Assembly: GCA_032158295.1 (NCBI GenBank)
Contig: CM063258.1
Span: forward strand, 8,078,583-8,142,582
DNA from: Pycnopodia helianthoides
Lineage: Eukaryota; Echinodermata; Asteroidea; Forcipulatida; Asteriidae
Reading direction: 5' to 3'
Length of the DNA: 64,000 bases
The position numbers and the translations under genes were made by a program. The notes under the pieces are model-generated. The model worked only from the letters and a program-made list of their open reading frames with translations. It had not been told where the DNA came from and made no database searches. This document shows, piece by piece, positions 37,825-50,100 of the stretch. Each line of letters starts with the position of its first letter. Positions within the stretch are counted from its first letter, which is position 1.

Positions 37825-38165
37825 AGGCCCTGTACACTATTGGTAAGATCGAAAAACACAATGTTCACAGATTCACACATAACTTACATGTTTTAAAGTA
37901 AGTAATGGTAGAAAGGGTTCCTTAAAATATTTCTACCTAAAATGCTATCGTTTCTGAGAAACGAGTAAAACAATAGTAATTATCGCGCGCGATAATTTAA
38001 AAAAAAAACAGAAAACACATAAGATCTCTTTTCACTATTTTCTCGTGACCTCGATGACCAATTGAGCCCAAACTTTCACAGGTTTGTTTGTTCATGCATA
38101 TGTTTAATCACACAAAATGTGGACACTGATTTTGAGCTGTTACCAAAAGTGTACAATACCTTTAA
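37821..38165 (+). mobile_element. TTAA MITE family C-like, copy 4, inserted in a family D repeat
   Basis: 345 bp, starts TTAAAGGCCCTGTACACTAT and ends GTACAATACCTTTAA. The left TTAA lies within a family D element (AATTGTTAA) and the right TTAA is shared with family A copy 3. Confidence 0.72.
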
Positions 38166-38547
38166 AGGAACATTACAGAATTGGTTTTTGCTAACAAAAC
38201 AGTTGCTGGCAGTGTAAGCACTTTATGTAATCCACCATATACATAAACTGACAAACCTGTAGAAGTTTGAGATCGATCGGCCATCTGGGTCACGAGAAAA
38301 TAGTCAAAAAACCGATTACACATTTGCATGAAATCATAATAGGTTCAACAAACGAATAAAACGCTCACTGAGCGATAAACTCCAAATGGAAAATTAATTT
38401 ATTCATTTCTCATCAAATATGGCATTTCAGACATAAATATTTCAAGGGATGTTTTCTACTATCATCATCATTAGACCGTGTAAGTTTTATGTAAATCTGT
38501 GATCAAAAGTATATTTTGCAATTACCAATTCTGTAATGTTCCTTTAA
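38162..38547 (-). mobile_element. TTAA MITE family A, copy 3
   Basis: Full-length 386-bp copy in inverse orientation to copy 1, with TTAA at both ends. Its left TTAA is also the right end of a family C element, so the two abut. Confidence 0.85.
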
Positions 38548-39011
38548 GCAATATTTACATGGTCAGAGCGTGTGACGTTTTGAGTCCCACGTTTATTGTA
38601 TTCGGAAGATCGTTAGGCCACACCATTGCTTACTGATCATATTGCATTGTGAGTTTATCTGAAAGCTCACTGATGGAATTTAACAGTGTGTTCATGGATA
38701 ACTGATAGAAATGAGTTCACTCTTCCATAAACCAAAGATGTCTTAAAATAACGACCAAATTTGTAAAACTAAACGAAATCAATCCAAAAGCACACCCCCC
38801 GTACACAATGCATCGAAGCAACAACGGCATAACAAACGCTAGACAAGACAAGAGCTTTTGTAATGTTTGTTTGTCGAAGCTACAACTAAATAACATACAA
38901 CGCAATGCAGTTCATTTGAGAAAATGAAAGGACAATAAGAGTTCCGTAATTATTATCATTTTTTAAAAATAAATTTCCTTTTCACTTGTTTCCCCGCTAT
39001 ACTCTTTATCA

Positions 39012-39404
39012 TTAAAGGAACATTACAGAATTGGTAAAAAAAAAACTTGTAAAATAAACTTTTTGATCACAGATTTACATAAAACATACACGGTCTAATG
39101 ATGATGATAGTAAAAAACATCCCCTGAAATATTTCTGTCTGAAATGCCATATTTGGTGAGAAATGAATAAACTAATTTTCCGATTGGAGTTTATCGCTCA
39201 GTGAGCGTTTTATTCATTTGTTGAATCTATATGATTTCATGCAAATGTGTAATCGGTTTTTCACTATTTTCTCGTGACCCAGATGGCCGATCGATCTCAA
39301 ACTTCTACAGTTTTGTCAGTTTATGTACATGGTGGATTACATAAAGTGCTTACACTGCCAGCAACTGTTTTGTTTGCAAAAACCAATTCTGTAATGTTCC
39401 TTAA
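39012..39404 (+). mobile_element. TTAA MITE family A, copy 4
   Basis: Full-length 393-bp copy, TTAA at both ends, same orientation as copy 1; it lies head-to-head with copy 3 about 460 bp away. Confidence 0.85.
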
Positions 39405-39612
39405 TTAACAAGCCACAAAAGTGATTTCTTACATTCAACACAAAAAAACACAAGTGAGAAATAGATGGGAATTCCCGAGGCAATCGTGAGAGTGTGCTGC
39501 CAAGGTAACGCGAAGACAGACTTTGGATTAATTAAGTGGAAATCATTTTGCATCAAAATGTAATCCCCGTAACTGTGTCATCGTGAGACGCACAAGTTGT
39601 CCAAGTAGGTCA

Positions 39613-39803
39613 GGGCCCAGTTAGAGCTGCCTAAGCACAAGAAGTAGCTTAGCGAAACAAAATTATGCTCACCAGAATAAGGTTACCAGCCAAAATACCA
39701 TGTCACATGCACAATATGTGACTGGTGTCCTGCTTATTTTTGCCAAGCAGAACAGTTTTTTAAGCAATATTTTCTGCTAAAGCAGCTCTATGATATTGGG
39801 CCC
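39613..39803 (-). mobile_element. Palindromic MITE family D, copy
   Basis: About 190 bp, ends GGGCCCAGTTAGAGC and GCTCTATGATATTGGGCCC. Confidence 0.7.
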
Positions 39804-40483
39804 AGGTTTTTGTACAGTTAATTTCGCAGGGTTTGTTATGCCGTTGTTGCTTTAGTGCATTGTGTATAGGGGGTGTGCATTTGGATTAATTTCGTTTAGT
39901 TTTACAAATTTGGTCGTTATTTGAGACATCTTTGGTTTTGGAAGAGTGAACTCATTTCTATCAGTAATCTATAAACACACTGTTAAATTCCATTAGTGAG
40001 CTCTCAGATAAACCAGTCTTTTATACACACATTAATACTCAAATCAAAGCCAGTTTTTGTGTCTCATTTTAATACCCTGCTGGATTTCGTACAGGCCATA
40101 AAAATATAAAGTATATGATATCTCCCTTTGTGCTAATCGTTACAGATTTAAGTTGATTATTCATATCATATTGGCAGCGTCCAGTGCCTGACGCCTATGT
40201 AGTCTTCACTTCAAGCATCCCTAGAATATTCTGACATAATTATAACATGTTGGTCTCGTTCTACTGTAGCTATAGAGAAACAGACAACGGGACCGGAGCA
40301 AACCCTAAGGTAATCTCACTAGGGACTCGAGTTGCACCGGGACCATATGCCGGCATATTGTCACTCGAGCCCCGCAGCGCCACCTGGCCAACCACGGTCA
40401 CAAGTGTTTGTCAAACACGGGAGGGTTTTCGTGCGCCCCGTAATCCTGCGTATCACATTGGGGTTGCTTGTATCCTCTTTCGT

Positions 40484-40500
40484 GGGGGGGGGGGGGGGGG
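40484..40500. repeat. G17 run
   Basis: Seventeen consecutive G, able to form a quadruplex; the base count may be a sequencing estimate. Confidence 0.85.
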
Positions 40501-41269
40501 CGACTTCAAGGGAGATTTAATGGTGATTTTTCTTGATGAGAGGTTCGTGTTTTGCTGCGTTTTGACTGGAGAGATAGTGTTCATTGAACGTCGTGATCGA
40601 TGGTAATACGGGGATGAGCTGCACACAGGATCTCAGTTTTTCGGTTCTTGATGATGTCATTAATGTAGGATGTGGTGATTCTTTTTGCACACCATAGAGA
40701 GAGGGAGAGAGTAGTTGGGTGGGTATTAGATGAAGACATTAAGACAGCTTAACATTTATGTGCGAAGAGCACAAGAAGTCAAGAAAAGGGACTCACATCC
40801 ACAGAATGTCACTCTGTGCGACTAGGAAACCATACATTTTGGAGACCACGCGGTACAGAAAGTTGCAATAAAACAGACGAGGTGCGCTCAATGTTATTAT
40901 AACATACTAACAACAACAACAAAACAAAACATAAAACACCAGCAGGTTCCTGAGGGCCTTAATTCTTAATGATGAGTTAAAATGTATTAAGCTCCAAGAA
41001 CAGATTGTCCCGCAATGCTCAGATACCGCGAATTTATAATAAGCAGTTTTGGATGATGCAAGTTGAGTTTTGCTTAATGAGGTAATACACTATAAGATTT
41101 AAGGTAATCGGAAAGTGGGGTGCTTTGGACATGGCATCTTGATGTTCAGGTCCTTCTGTCTAAAGTATTGTAGGCATTTTCATTAAAAAAAAATTAATAT
41201 TAGGTCTGAGTTAAGTTAACCAAACTTGACAAGAAGCTGTGATGTGATACATGCAAGTATGAAACACCA

Positions 41270-41509
41270 CACTGCCAAAACTGGGATGTTAAAAACTGAC
41301 ACCATGGGTGTTGACACATAATAGATACCCAAAAGAGAATCAAAGTTAACATCATAGTGTTAAATTAACACCAATGTAATTGTGTTTGGCAGAAATTAGT
41401 GTTATTTTAACACTCAAAAGTGTAAATTTTGTTCTTTTTGGGGGGTATCTACATCATCATGTGACAACGCCCATGGTGTCAATTTTAACACCCCAGTTTT
41501 TGCGGTGCC
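41270..41509. mobile_element. Foldback element with ~65-bp inverted repeats
   Basis: The left arm (CTGCCAAAACTGGGATGTTA ... ACACCATGGGTGTTG) is mirrored at the right (CGCCCATGGTGTC ... CACCCCAGTTTTTGCGG). Total length is about 240 bp, with no ORF. Confidence 0.65.
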
Positions 41510-41749
41510 GTCAAGAGAGACAGGTGATAGAAGCCAGATCACACCCACGTAATTCTTCGCCGTGCAGGTCCCTTTAACTCCTGCCCCGTTTGTTTTTTGT
41601 TCCTTTATTTTTTAATTAATTGGCCCAGCACTATATGCGCAGATTGGATGGAGTCTGGGCAGGTAGGGTGTCCGTTATGCTTCATGCATCATGCTCTTGA
41701 CGCACAAACCGCCTCTAAAAGGACGTCGGCCTACCATTCCCTTGGTCCT

Positions 41750-42014
41750 GGGCCCAATTTCATGGCCTCTGCTTACCGTAAGCAAAGAATTGGCGCTTAC
41801 GTAGGCAGGGAATTATGCGCTTACGTCAAGAGTATGTCACAGATTAGCAGGGAATTTCTGCTTGTGCGCGTGCGTAGTCCACGCATGGTGTTTACGTTAC
41901 TATGCATTCTTTGCTTAGACCGCAAGCACAAGAAAACCGGCGCTTACCCTGTAAGCGAAAAATGGTGATCGCAAGCGCAAAATTTGGCGGTAGCAGAGCC
42001 TTGAAATTGGGCCC
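41750..42014. mobile_element. Inverted-repeat element with family D-like ends but a different interior
   Basis: The ends GGGCCCAATTTCATGGC and GCCTTGAAATTGGGCCC bound 265 bp of CGCTTACG-type repeats (GGCGCTTACGTAGGCAGG, GGCGCTTACC) unrelated to the family D core. Confidence 0.6.
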
Positions 42015-43924
42015 TGAGCCCTGGGCCCTGGACCCATTGCAGATCTCCGAAGCAGCTTTAACTAACTAGCAGAGCGCACTTACTGGAAAGCTATTCCTGG
42101 GAAGCAATTATTTCCCGTGCTTAGCAACATTGTGTGCACTGAGCACACTGCAGCCACGATTATTTGCAGGAGTTTCTCCAGTTCGACTTCGTTACTGGTA
42201 ACCATCAAATTAATTTCAACGTGTGGATTGACGTGTTTTTTATATAGGGCCTACTGTGTACGTTTGAACACGCGTACAGTTTTTTGTGTGTGGTTTTCCT
42301 GTCGTCTTCCCTTTTTTGTTGGGGGGGGGGCGGGGTTCGTCAGAGCTGGCATTTTGTATGTTGCTATCTGCAATGTGCTCGAGTGTTTTGGTGATCTTTT
42401 TAACTTCAGGTGTGTTAGGGTACATCGACCCATCTTTAACCCATCTTCATCTGTTTTGGGTGTTTATGTAGTTGGTGTAAGTGGTGCTATTGAAGTTTGG
42501 GTTTGATCTGCTCCATATTATCATAACGTCTCAAAGATTAGAATATAGTCCATCTTTTTTGCACTCTGCATTTCATATCAGTGTACCCTACATCAATGTT
42601 CTTCCCCAAACTGTAACTTTACCACCACTGTCATTTAATCCATGTCCAGTGTGCCTTGGCAGAGAGATTGGAAAGATTGACGAACAAAGTTACTTTTTTT
42701 CTCTTCTTCTTTGTGACTCAAGTTTTCTGATAAAAAAATATTCTGAAAGTATCCCTTGGCACTACTCCGTGTCATTGCCCAAGCCCATCACCATGGCGAC
42801 CCATCCCGTTCATTCTCTCCCTCTCACAATGCTCTGGCGATGTTCCAGCCAATACTCTTCACTCCTCCATCAACACGGCCTTCTCCGGTTTACGCCATTC
42901 CCCCCTGCCATCGTCCCAAGCACCGCCGGACCCTCTACACCGGAAATCAGCTCGAGCGACCCAGCTCGCCGTGCGTCTCCTTGCCGGGGATATTGGCACT
43001 CCAACGGTGGGCAACCCGAGACGACCCACTCGGACGAACGTTTGGCTCGCTCTACCGCCCGTGACTGACAAACAATCACAGCCAAATCGGCCGGCACTAT
43101 ACGGAGTATTTGACTTCAGGAAAACGGATCCATGACAACATTGCATGCTTGCTTAGTCTCTTCAGATTTTCAACCCTCTCAAAATATCATTTACTATTGA
43201 TGGCTTGTCCAAACCGTCTGAAAAGTTTTTTATTGTTTTGCTTCGCTGCACTCCTTTTCCTCAAAACGAATAAACAATAACATGTATTTGCAATTATAAA
43301 TTTAAATGTCTTATATATTTGCTCAGCAATATATAGGATGATTTCGTGAATTCCATTCGATATGAACGACACAAGAAGTCAACAGCATCCTGACTGACCG
43401 TGTTTGCCCCTTTAGGCCTACCTTTAGTGAAGGTTACCACTATCTCGTCATGTGTTTTTGACCCCCGTTTATTACGTGAACAAAACCTAAACGAACACCG
43501 ATTCCCAACAAGAATATTTCCTTTCAGCCTCGGTTTGGGTGACACTGTTTTGAATGAGGCAATTTAAGATGGCTGAAGAATTCAGAATGGCCCATTACGT
43601 CGCAAGTTGCAAGTTGTCCCATTTCTTTCCCCACCCATTGCAAAACATTCCAATCCCGATTTGCAATGACAACCCACCACCACCACACCCCATTATAACG
43701 AATGCAAAGCCCCCTCCCCTATCTTTTCCCGGTCTGGCACGAGAGGACTGGTATTGACCCAACGTAACCACCGATAAGGCCTGCCACAAGTAGGCAAACA
43801 AAAAGATACATATCTCACCATGACAAATATAGATCTGACCACATTTATTTGTGTTCCAATACTTAGCTATAAAAACATTAGGTGCACCTCAGAGAAACTT
43901 CAGTCCTAAAAATCAAATTCTTGT

Positions 43925-43930
43925 TTATTT
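43925..43930 (-). terminator. Candidate polyadenylation signal of the WDR38-like gene
   Basis: AATAAA on the minus strand, 257 nt beyond the TAG. A second copy lies at 43844-43849. These are the first canonical signals downstream of the stop. Confidence 0.35.
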
Positions 43931-44186
43931 TTAAATTTAGATCGAAGACAAACAATAAATTATAAAAACCTGATAAATGTACCCAAAACAATCATTCATA
44001 TTAATTGAAAAAGCTATCCCTGCACAAACTAGCACACATTTGATTATCGTTTCCCATTATAAACGTTCATAGAATGCTACAAAGCAACCCAAAACAATTC
44101 TTTACAAACAGCCTAGGTGCTTTTCTTTAGAGCAAAAGGGGGAAAAAACAAGCAACTTATTTCCCTAAAATACCATGCCGATCCCT

Positions 44187-47100
44187 CTACGGCGTTGTTC
44201 CCCCTGTCTTGATGCTTTGTCCACTGGCGGCAGACTTGGGCCGGTTTTTCAACGAGTTCCTGAAAGATAAATTGGGCATGGATGCTGCGCCGGAGGCAAG
44301 TAGAGCGCCCTCTGTCGAAAAAATACAAGTCTGTAGTTGCTCCATTTTCCCCTGAAAATAGAGGGGGAAAAAACGTAATACTTTTAGTCAACTGTTTTCT
44401 CAATCTTTTGGTTTATCATGAACGATGCCCCCACATTTAAACATTCTCAAATATTTACAATGTTATTATTTAGTATTACCCATACATCGATTGTGTAAAG
44501 GACTGTATACTCACTCAGGGACTCTGTCAACAAAATCCACAGGAAAATTACTTGGGTGGGATTCGAACCTACCACATTTTTCTCTTATTCATCTCCAATG
44601 CAAATTTAACATTTATTACACTTGCAATGTTATACTGTTTATTGCTAAAATAATTTTAAAAGAAGTACATGGTTGTTTTTGTTTTTATTTTACCTCCAAT
44701 GTTTTTGCACATTCTCCAGTGAGGACATCCCAGATTTTGACCTGAAAAATTGGGAGAAGAAAAAAAAATCCTTAAAGCATGCTGTGGGTAGGAGTGAAAA
44801 AGCTTCCTTCTGAGAATAATAATATAGGAATTATTAATAATTAGTATCATTCATTTAAAAAAAATTAAAGCTTCAAAATTGTTTTTTCTTAAAAGGGATT
44901 TTTCATTTACATATCAGACAGTCTTCAGGAAAAAATTAAGGTGTGCCAACCAAACCCATGACGTAGGGCAACAGAGGAAAAAAACTTTTATTGCTACATG
45001 TAATCCTATAAATTCGGAAAGAATAATATGTACTTAAAGGCAAAGTATGCCATTGGTTTTTGGGACCATTTGATTGTTTTAATCCTATATAAATGTAGAT
45101 ATATACAGTAAAACTAACCTGTGAAAATTTCATTTCAAAAGGTGGTCGTGTTATTGAAATATTGTCAAAATCGCAGCAATTATGTCAATGCATGAATAAT
45201 AATCTCTAATAGGAATACACAATATGAGAAACATTTCTCAGATTCAAATTTTGGGGGATAAAAACTCACATCTTTTTCCATATCCACATTATTTTGAATT
45301 GAAATATTTAAAAAAATGTTTTATACTTCGAAAGTTGCCGTACTTCTAACCAAGTCAGTTTTTATTGCCATTAATTTTTAGAGTGATTACCAATCGTTAC
45401 CTTCCCTTTAAAACACTTCTCTTGGTACAGCTAACTGTTTTTAACAGAACACGATTCTTGCTACATCTGTGACCACTGCAAACTAAACTTCAAGGCAGCG
45501 TGAATAATCCCACAATAATAGTCTACACTCTTACCGATTCATCATCACTTGTACTTGCCAGAATAGTTCCTTCAGGCGAGAATGCTAGCGCCCTCACCCA
45601 TCCAGTATGATCATTCAGAACGAATATTAGACTGCCATCTCGTGACCGCCATAACCTGATAGTTTTATCCCACGAGCCAGAAGCCTGTAATAGAGAAGTC
45701 ATAACTACATCTGAGTAAAAGCATTTTGAGGTGGTAAAACATTTTTCTGGTTCACATTGTGCTTCACATTTGTATTATCAGTCTTCACAATTTGTATACA
45801 TTTGGTGCTCAATATGATGGCATGGTGGAACCCCCCCCCCTCTATATTGTGTCTTCCTTGTGTGCTAGGAATCTTAGGAATTCTTTGAGGATTTTAGGGC
45901 GGGGCACTTCTGTACAAGAGGAAAATAGTGTGTTATAGTATGGGAGCATTGGGGGGATACCCTCTGCCCCCATATCGGGCATGGTATACCAATTTGCACT
46001 GAAGAATGCTTGGTGCAAGACCAATGACTGCTACTGAAAGATGAGGGCATTTTCTTTCAGGTTCTTGGGCCATTATTTCATTCCTCAAATCGTCTCAGCT
46101 CCCAGGGTGTATACAGCCTGTGCCGCTGAGTAAGTAGCGCACCAAGCTAAATCAATCACAAGAACCATCTCTACCTTCACAGGTACCCATTTACTTACGG
46201 GTAAGGAAAAACAATTGGTATAGTTGAGCGTCTTGCTCAAGAACACAAGTGTCATGACAGGGATTCGAACCCACATCGTGATGACTTATAGCCACCAAAA
46301 CTTTCAAGAATCCAGCGCACTAGACTGTTGGCCATGACATGCCACAAGATCATGTGCAATCTGTGATGCTATGCACGAGTGCTAAAACCATTTATTGGCA
46401 ATTAGACAAGGATGGCAATGTTCCGTCCAACTTTAGAATCGTCCAGACTAATGTCGCGACCTGTCCCAACTTGACTGTTAAAGTTGGGACGGCCCAACTA
46501 TAGATTGGATTACCTGATAGTGATAGTGACAGTAATAATAGCATGGGGATAGGAAATGTAGATAATTCTACCTCCATGCACAGAGGTGGGCCTCAAAAAC
46601 AAAGAAATGTTTAAATCCTATCCAGTTTCTCTCTGCTGACAACGACAGGGCTCGCCGTGCAACCAGCAGTCTCGTGTTGGGACCATCTCATGCAATAACA
46701 GCAACTGGTTCCCTGCTTGGCGACAGACTGTTCTCTGGATCCCAGCTATAGTTGGGCCGTCCCAACTGTATCACTCAAGTTGGGCCCTGTCCAAACTATA
46801 GTTGGGACGATTCTAAAGTTGGGACGTAACAGCAACATGGGTGATATTAGGAAGACACACTTACCAGCATCCCCATGACAGAGAAGGCAACAGCGTGAAT
46901 GTTACCGGTGTGTCCCTTCAGCACTCTACATTGCTCTACACGTGGATCTCTTATGAGGGACCAGAGACGGACTGTATAATCCCACGAACCTGTTGCCTAA
47001 ATGCATTTTTGAGAAAATCAATTTATTTTGTTTATTTCAGTTATTTATTTTGGTTGTGAAGCAAAGGATTAACAGAAAAGCGAACTTAATCGCTATCCTA

Positions 47101-50100
47101 GCCACGAACCCCATGGAGAGTAAGATTAGGAAGGAAGGTTTAGTTTTAGATGTGGGAGGAAAACCCCAGGTAATCATTCCAGGGAAAACCCACCAATCAG
47201 GCAGGGACTGAAAAACCCAATCCACAAAGTGCCCCTTGTGGGATTCGAACTGGGGTCCCAGAGGTAAAAGGCGAGGAAAGATACCACTACGCCAACCCGA
47301 CCACCCTAAATTCGATCAGTAGATTTGCAATTTCGGGAAAGTTCAAAGTGAAAGTTGTCTCCACAGAAACATGACTTGAATCGTTGTTTGTTTGTGTGTT
47401 CTTAACTCTAAACAGCTATGAGCAAGTATGGACTGATTGATTTGGAGATTTGTAAATTCTGGAAATCTGACAGTACAGTAAAATTGTCTCTGCAGCAAAA
47501 TGGCGGGATAAGTACCAAATGTTTGGCTTATTTAACTAGTCTATGGATTTTGTTAAAAAGTGGGTGTTTTAACATATTCTTAAAAACGTAAGCCATGTAT
47601 TGATTAGACATGTATCTACAGTCGTTATTTAATTGATCCACTTTGATACATGATGGACAGGATGCATTGACCTTCGGGTTTAATTTGTTACCCTTTATCA
47701 AGACTGGAAGACCTGTTTTGCAAATGAATTTACTGCAACCCAAGTTATTAATAATCTTAATAATACGCAGTTCTTATACAGTGCTTTATCACACAGGAGA
47801 GTGTCTCATAGTGATCATTACTATTTTCTATAAGATCTGCGGAACAATGTCGGAAATATAAGACCAAATTATTTACATACTACCATGTAATGTTTACAAG
47901 GCGCTGTGGCGCAATCTGCAGCCAACCATACCAGAAAAAACCAGGGCAAACCCCTTCTCTTAACGATAAGTGAACTGGGTTCTTTTTACGTGCATTACAC
48001 AACACATGGGTCCTCCAGCTTCACGCCCCATCCCAAAAATGGTTAAGTGCCTTGCTTAAGGACACAATTGTCGAGTCCAGGACTCGAACCCACACTCTGC
48101 TGGTCAGAAACGCTAGAGCTCAAATCCAGTGAAGACGAACCAAGCAATCTCCAGACTTACCACAAATTGATCATTATGGGAGAAGGCGCAGCATTGTACA
48201 ACGTTTCGATGGCCGGTCAATACTTTGGTTGCAGTGCCAGTCTGAAAACAATAAAATATAATATATAATTACAACTGTAGAAAACATTCATTTGCCATCA
48301 TCCGTGAAGTATTTTTTTTTAAATAGCATTAACTTAACTTACACTCATATTCCAGATGAGGGCGCTGTTGTCCCACGATCCTGAGCATAGAAACTTTCCA
48401 TCCTGAGAAAACGCCACCGTCTCAACACTCCTACAATGACCTGAAAATGTCCATGAAGGTAATACAAATGTGTTTATCAATCTTGCATACCACTTTTACA
48501 TTATTCATTGAAAACATAATTGTTTAATCCTGTGGAAGACACACTGATATCAAAACAGTCTGGAACAATATGGAACTTTGAAACCTAGAAAACTTGAAAT
48601 CCTATTTTGAGGTTATTGCTAACAAAAATATTCACCCAACTTTGAAATGCTACATCCATAAGGGAATTGGCAATTCTTAACATTGCCACATTTTAAAGCT
48701 GTTTTTCACTTTCAAGAGATCTCCAGATGTCCAATATGAACACCCCGAATATTATATTGACAAAATAGGTAGACCGCCAACTTAGGGCTAGATAGCTCAG
48801 TTTGTAGAGCACTGGCAGGTTAATCCAGAGGTTGCAGGTTCAAGTCCCGCTCTAGTAAATTTTGTCTTTGTTTAACCCCAAACTTTTAAAAATCTATCAT
48901 ATTGGTTACCAACTAATTATGCACTGTATTCTTTAAAGACACTGGACACTTTTGGTAATTGTCAAAGACCAGTCTTCTCACTTGGTGTATCTCAACATAT
49001 GCACAAAATAACAAACCTGTGAAAATTTGAACTCAATTGGTCGTCGAAGTTGCGAGATAATAATGGAAGAAAAAACACCTTGTCACACGAAGTTGTGTGC
49101 TTTCAGATGCTTGATTTCGAGACCTCACGCATGAGGTCTCAAAATCAATTCAAATATTTTACTGAAAAATTACCTCTTTCTCAAAAACTATGTTACTTCA
49201 GAGGGAGCCGTTTCTCACAATGTTTTATACTATCAACAGCTCTCCATTGCTCATTACCAAGTAAGTTTTTATGCTAACAATTATTTTTAGTAGTTACCAA
49301 TAGTGTCCAGTGCTTTTTTAACAAAGACTAGTTGGTGTTTGTAAATGACAGTTTGTACGTCTAGTATGTAGTACCTGTTAAAGTGTAGACAACAGATGCA
49401 TTACAAGTTCTCCATACAATAACAGTGGTATCATGCGACGCACTGGCGATGTACTTGCTGTCAGATGATATCGCGACACTCTTTATTGCACCTGAAATAA
49501 ATACAAACCGAGTTTCTAAGTACACAAATCTCAGCTCAATGTAGCGTTGCTCAAATGTAAACAGAATGACCAGTAATGTGTTTGCATGCAAGGTGGCCAT
49601 CACCACTTCTTGACTTATGGTGCCCTTTATCCAACTTTCCACTCTTAAAACAGCTGTACTCAAAAAGATTAGTGACCCAAAGATGACCCCCTAAATCACC
49701 CAAAGATGAACCAAAAGAAATCACCCCAAAGATGAACCAAAAGATAACCTCAAAAAGACGACCCCAAATATGACCTACTCTGCGCTCACCTTTATGACCA
49801 AAAGAGCCAACTGACCAGCTGTCACGTGAGATGACCTCAAAGGTGACCCCAAAAATGATTCAAAAAATGAACCCAAAGATAACCCCAAAAGATTATCCCA
49901 AATACAATCCATTGAGCCTCACCTTTATGAACAAAGAGAAAGAGCCTACTGACCAGCTGTCATGTGAGATGACCCCAAAGGTGACTCCAAAAATGACCCA
50001 AAAGATGATCCCAAAGATGACCCCAAAGATAACCTAAAAAAGATGACCCCAAATGGGACTCATTGCTCTCACCTTTATGACCAAAGAGCCTACTGACCAG

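Larger units (their letters stand above)
39808..44186. other. No supported gene; foldbacks and a GC-richer island
   Basis: Besides the elements at 41,270 and 41,750, a GC-richer island at 42,760-43,080 keeps a 195-codon frame open (42,481-43,068). It matches nothing I know and has biased composition. 43,844-44,186 is the likely 3' UTR of the WD40 gene. Confidence 0.5.

Noticed and set aside
42789..42802. Second RFX X-box around CACCATGGCGAC
   Set aside because: One half-site has a mismatch and there is no supporting context.
42481..43068. 195-codon open frame, one of the longest on the plus strand
   Set aside because: No recognisable domain, low-complexity Ser/Pro/His content and overlapping open frames in the other phases; GC-richer composition explains the lack of stops.
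48786..48857. Functional tRNA gene
   Set aside because: D and T arms are good, but the anticodon loop is oversized and a related head at 35,707 is decayed, so a SINE is the better reading.
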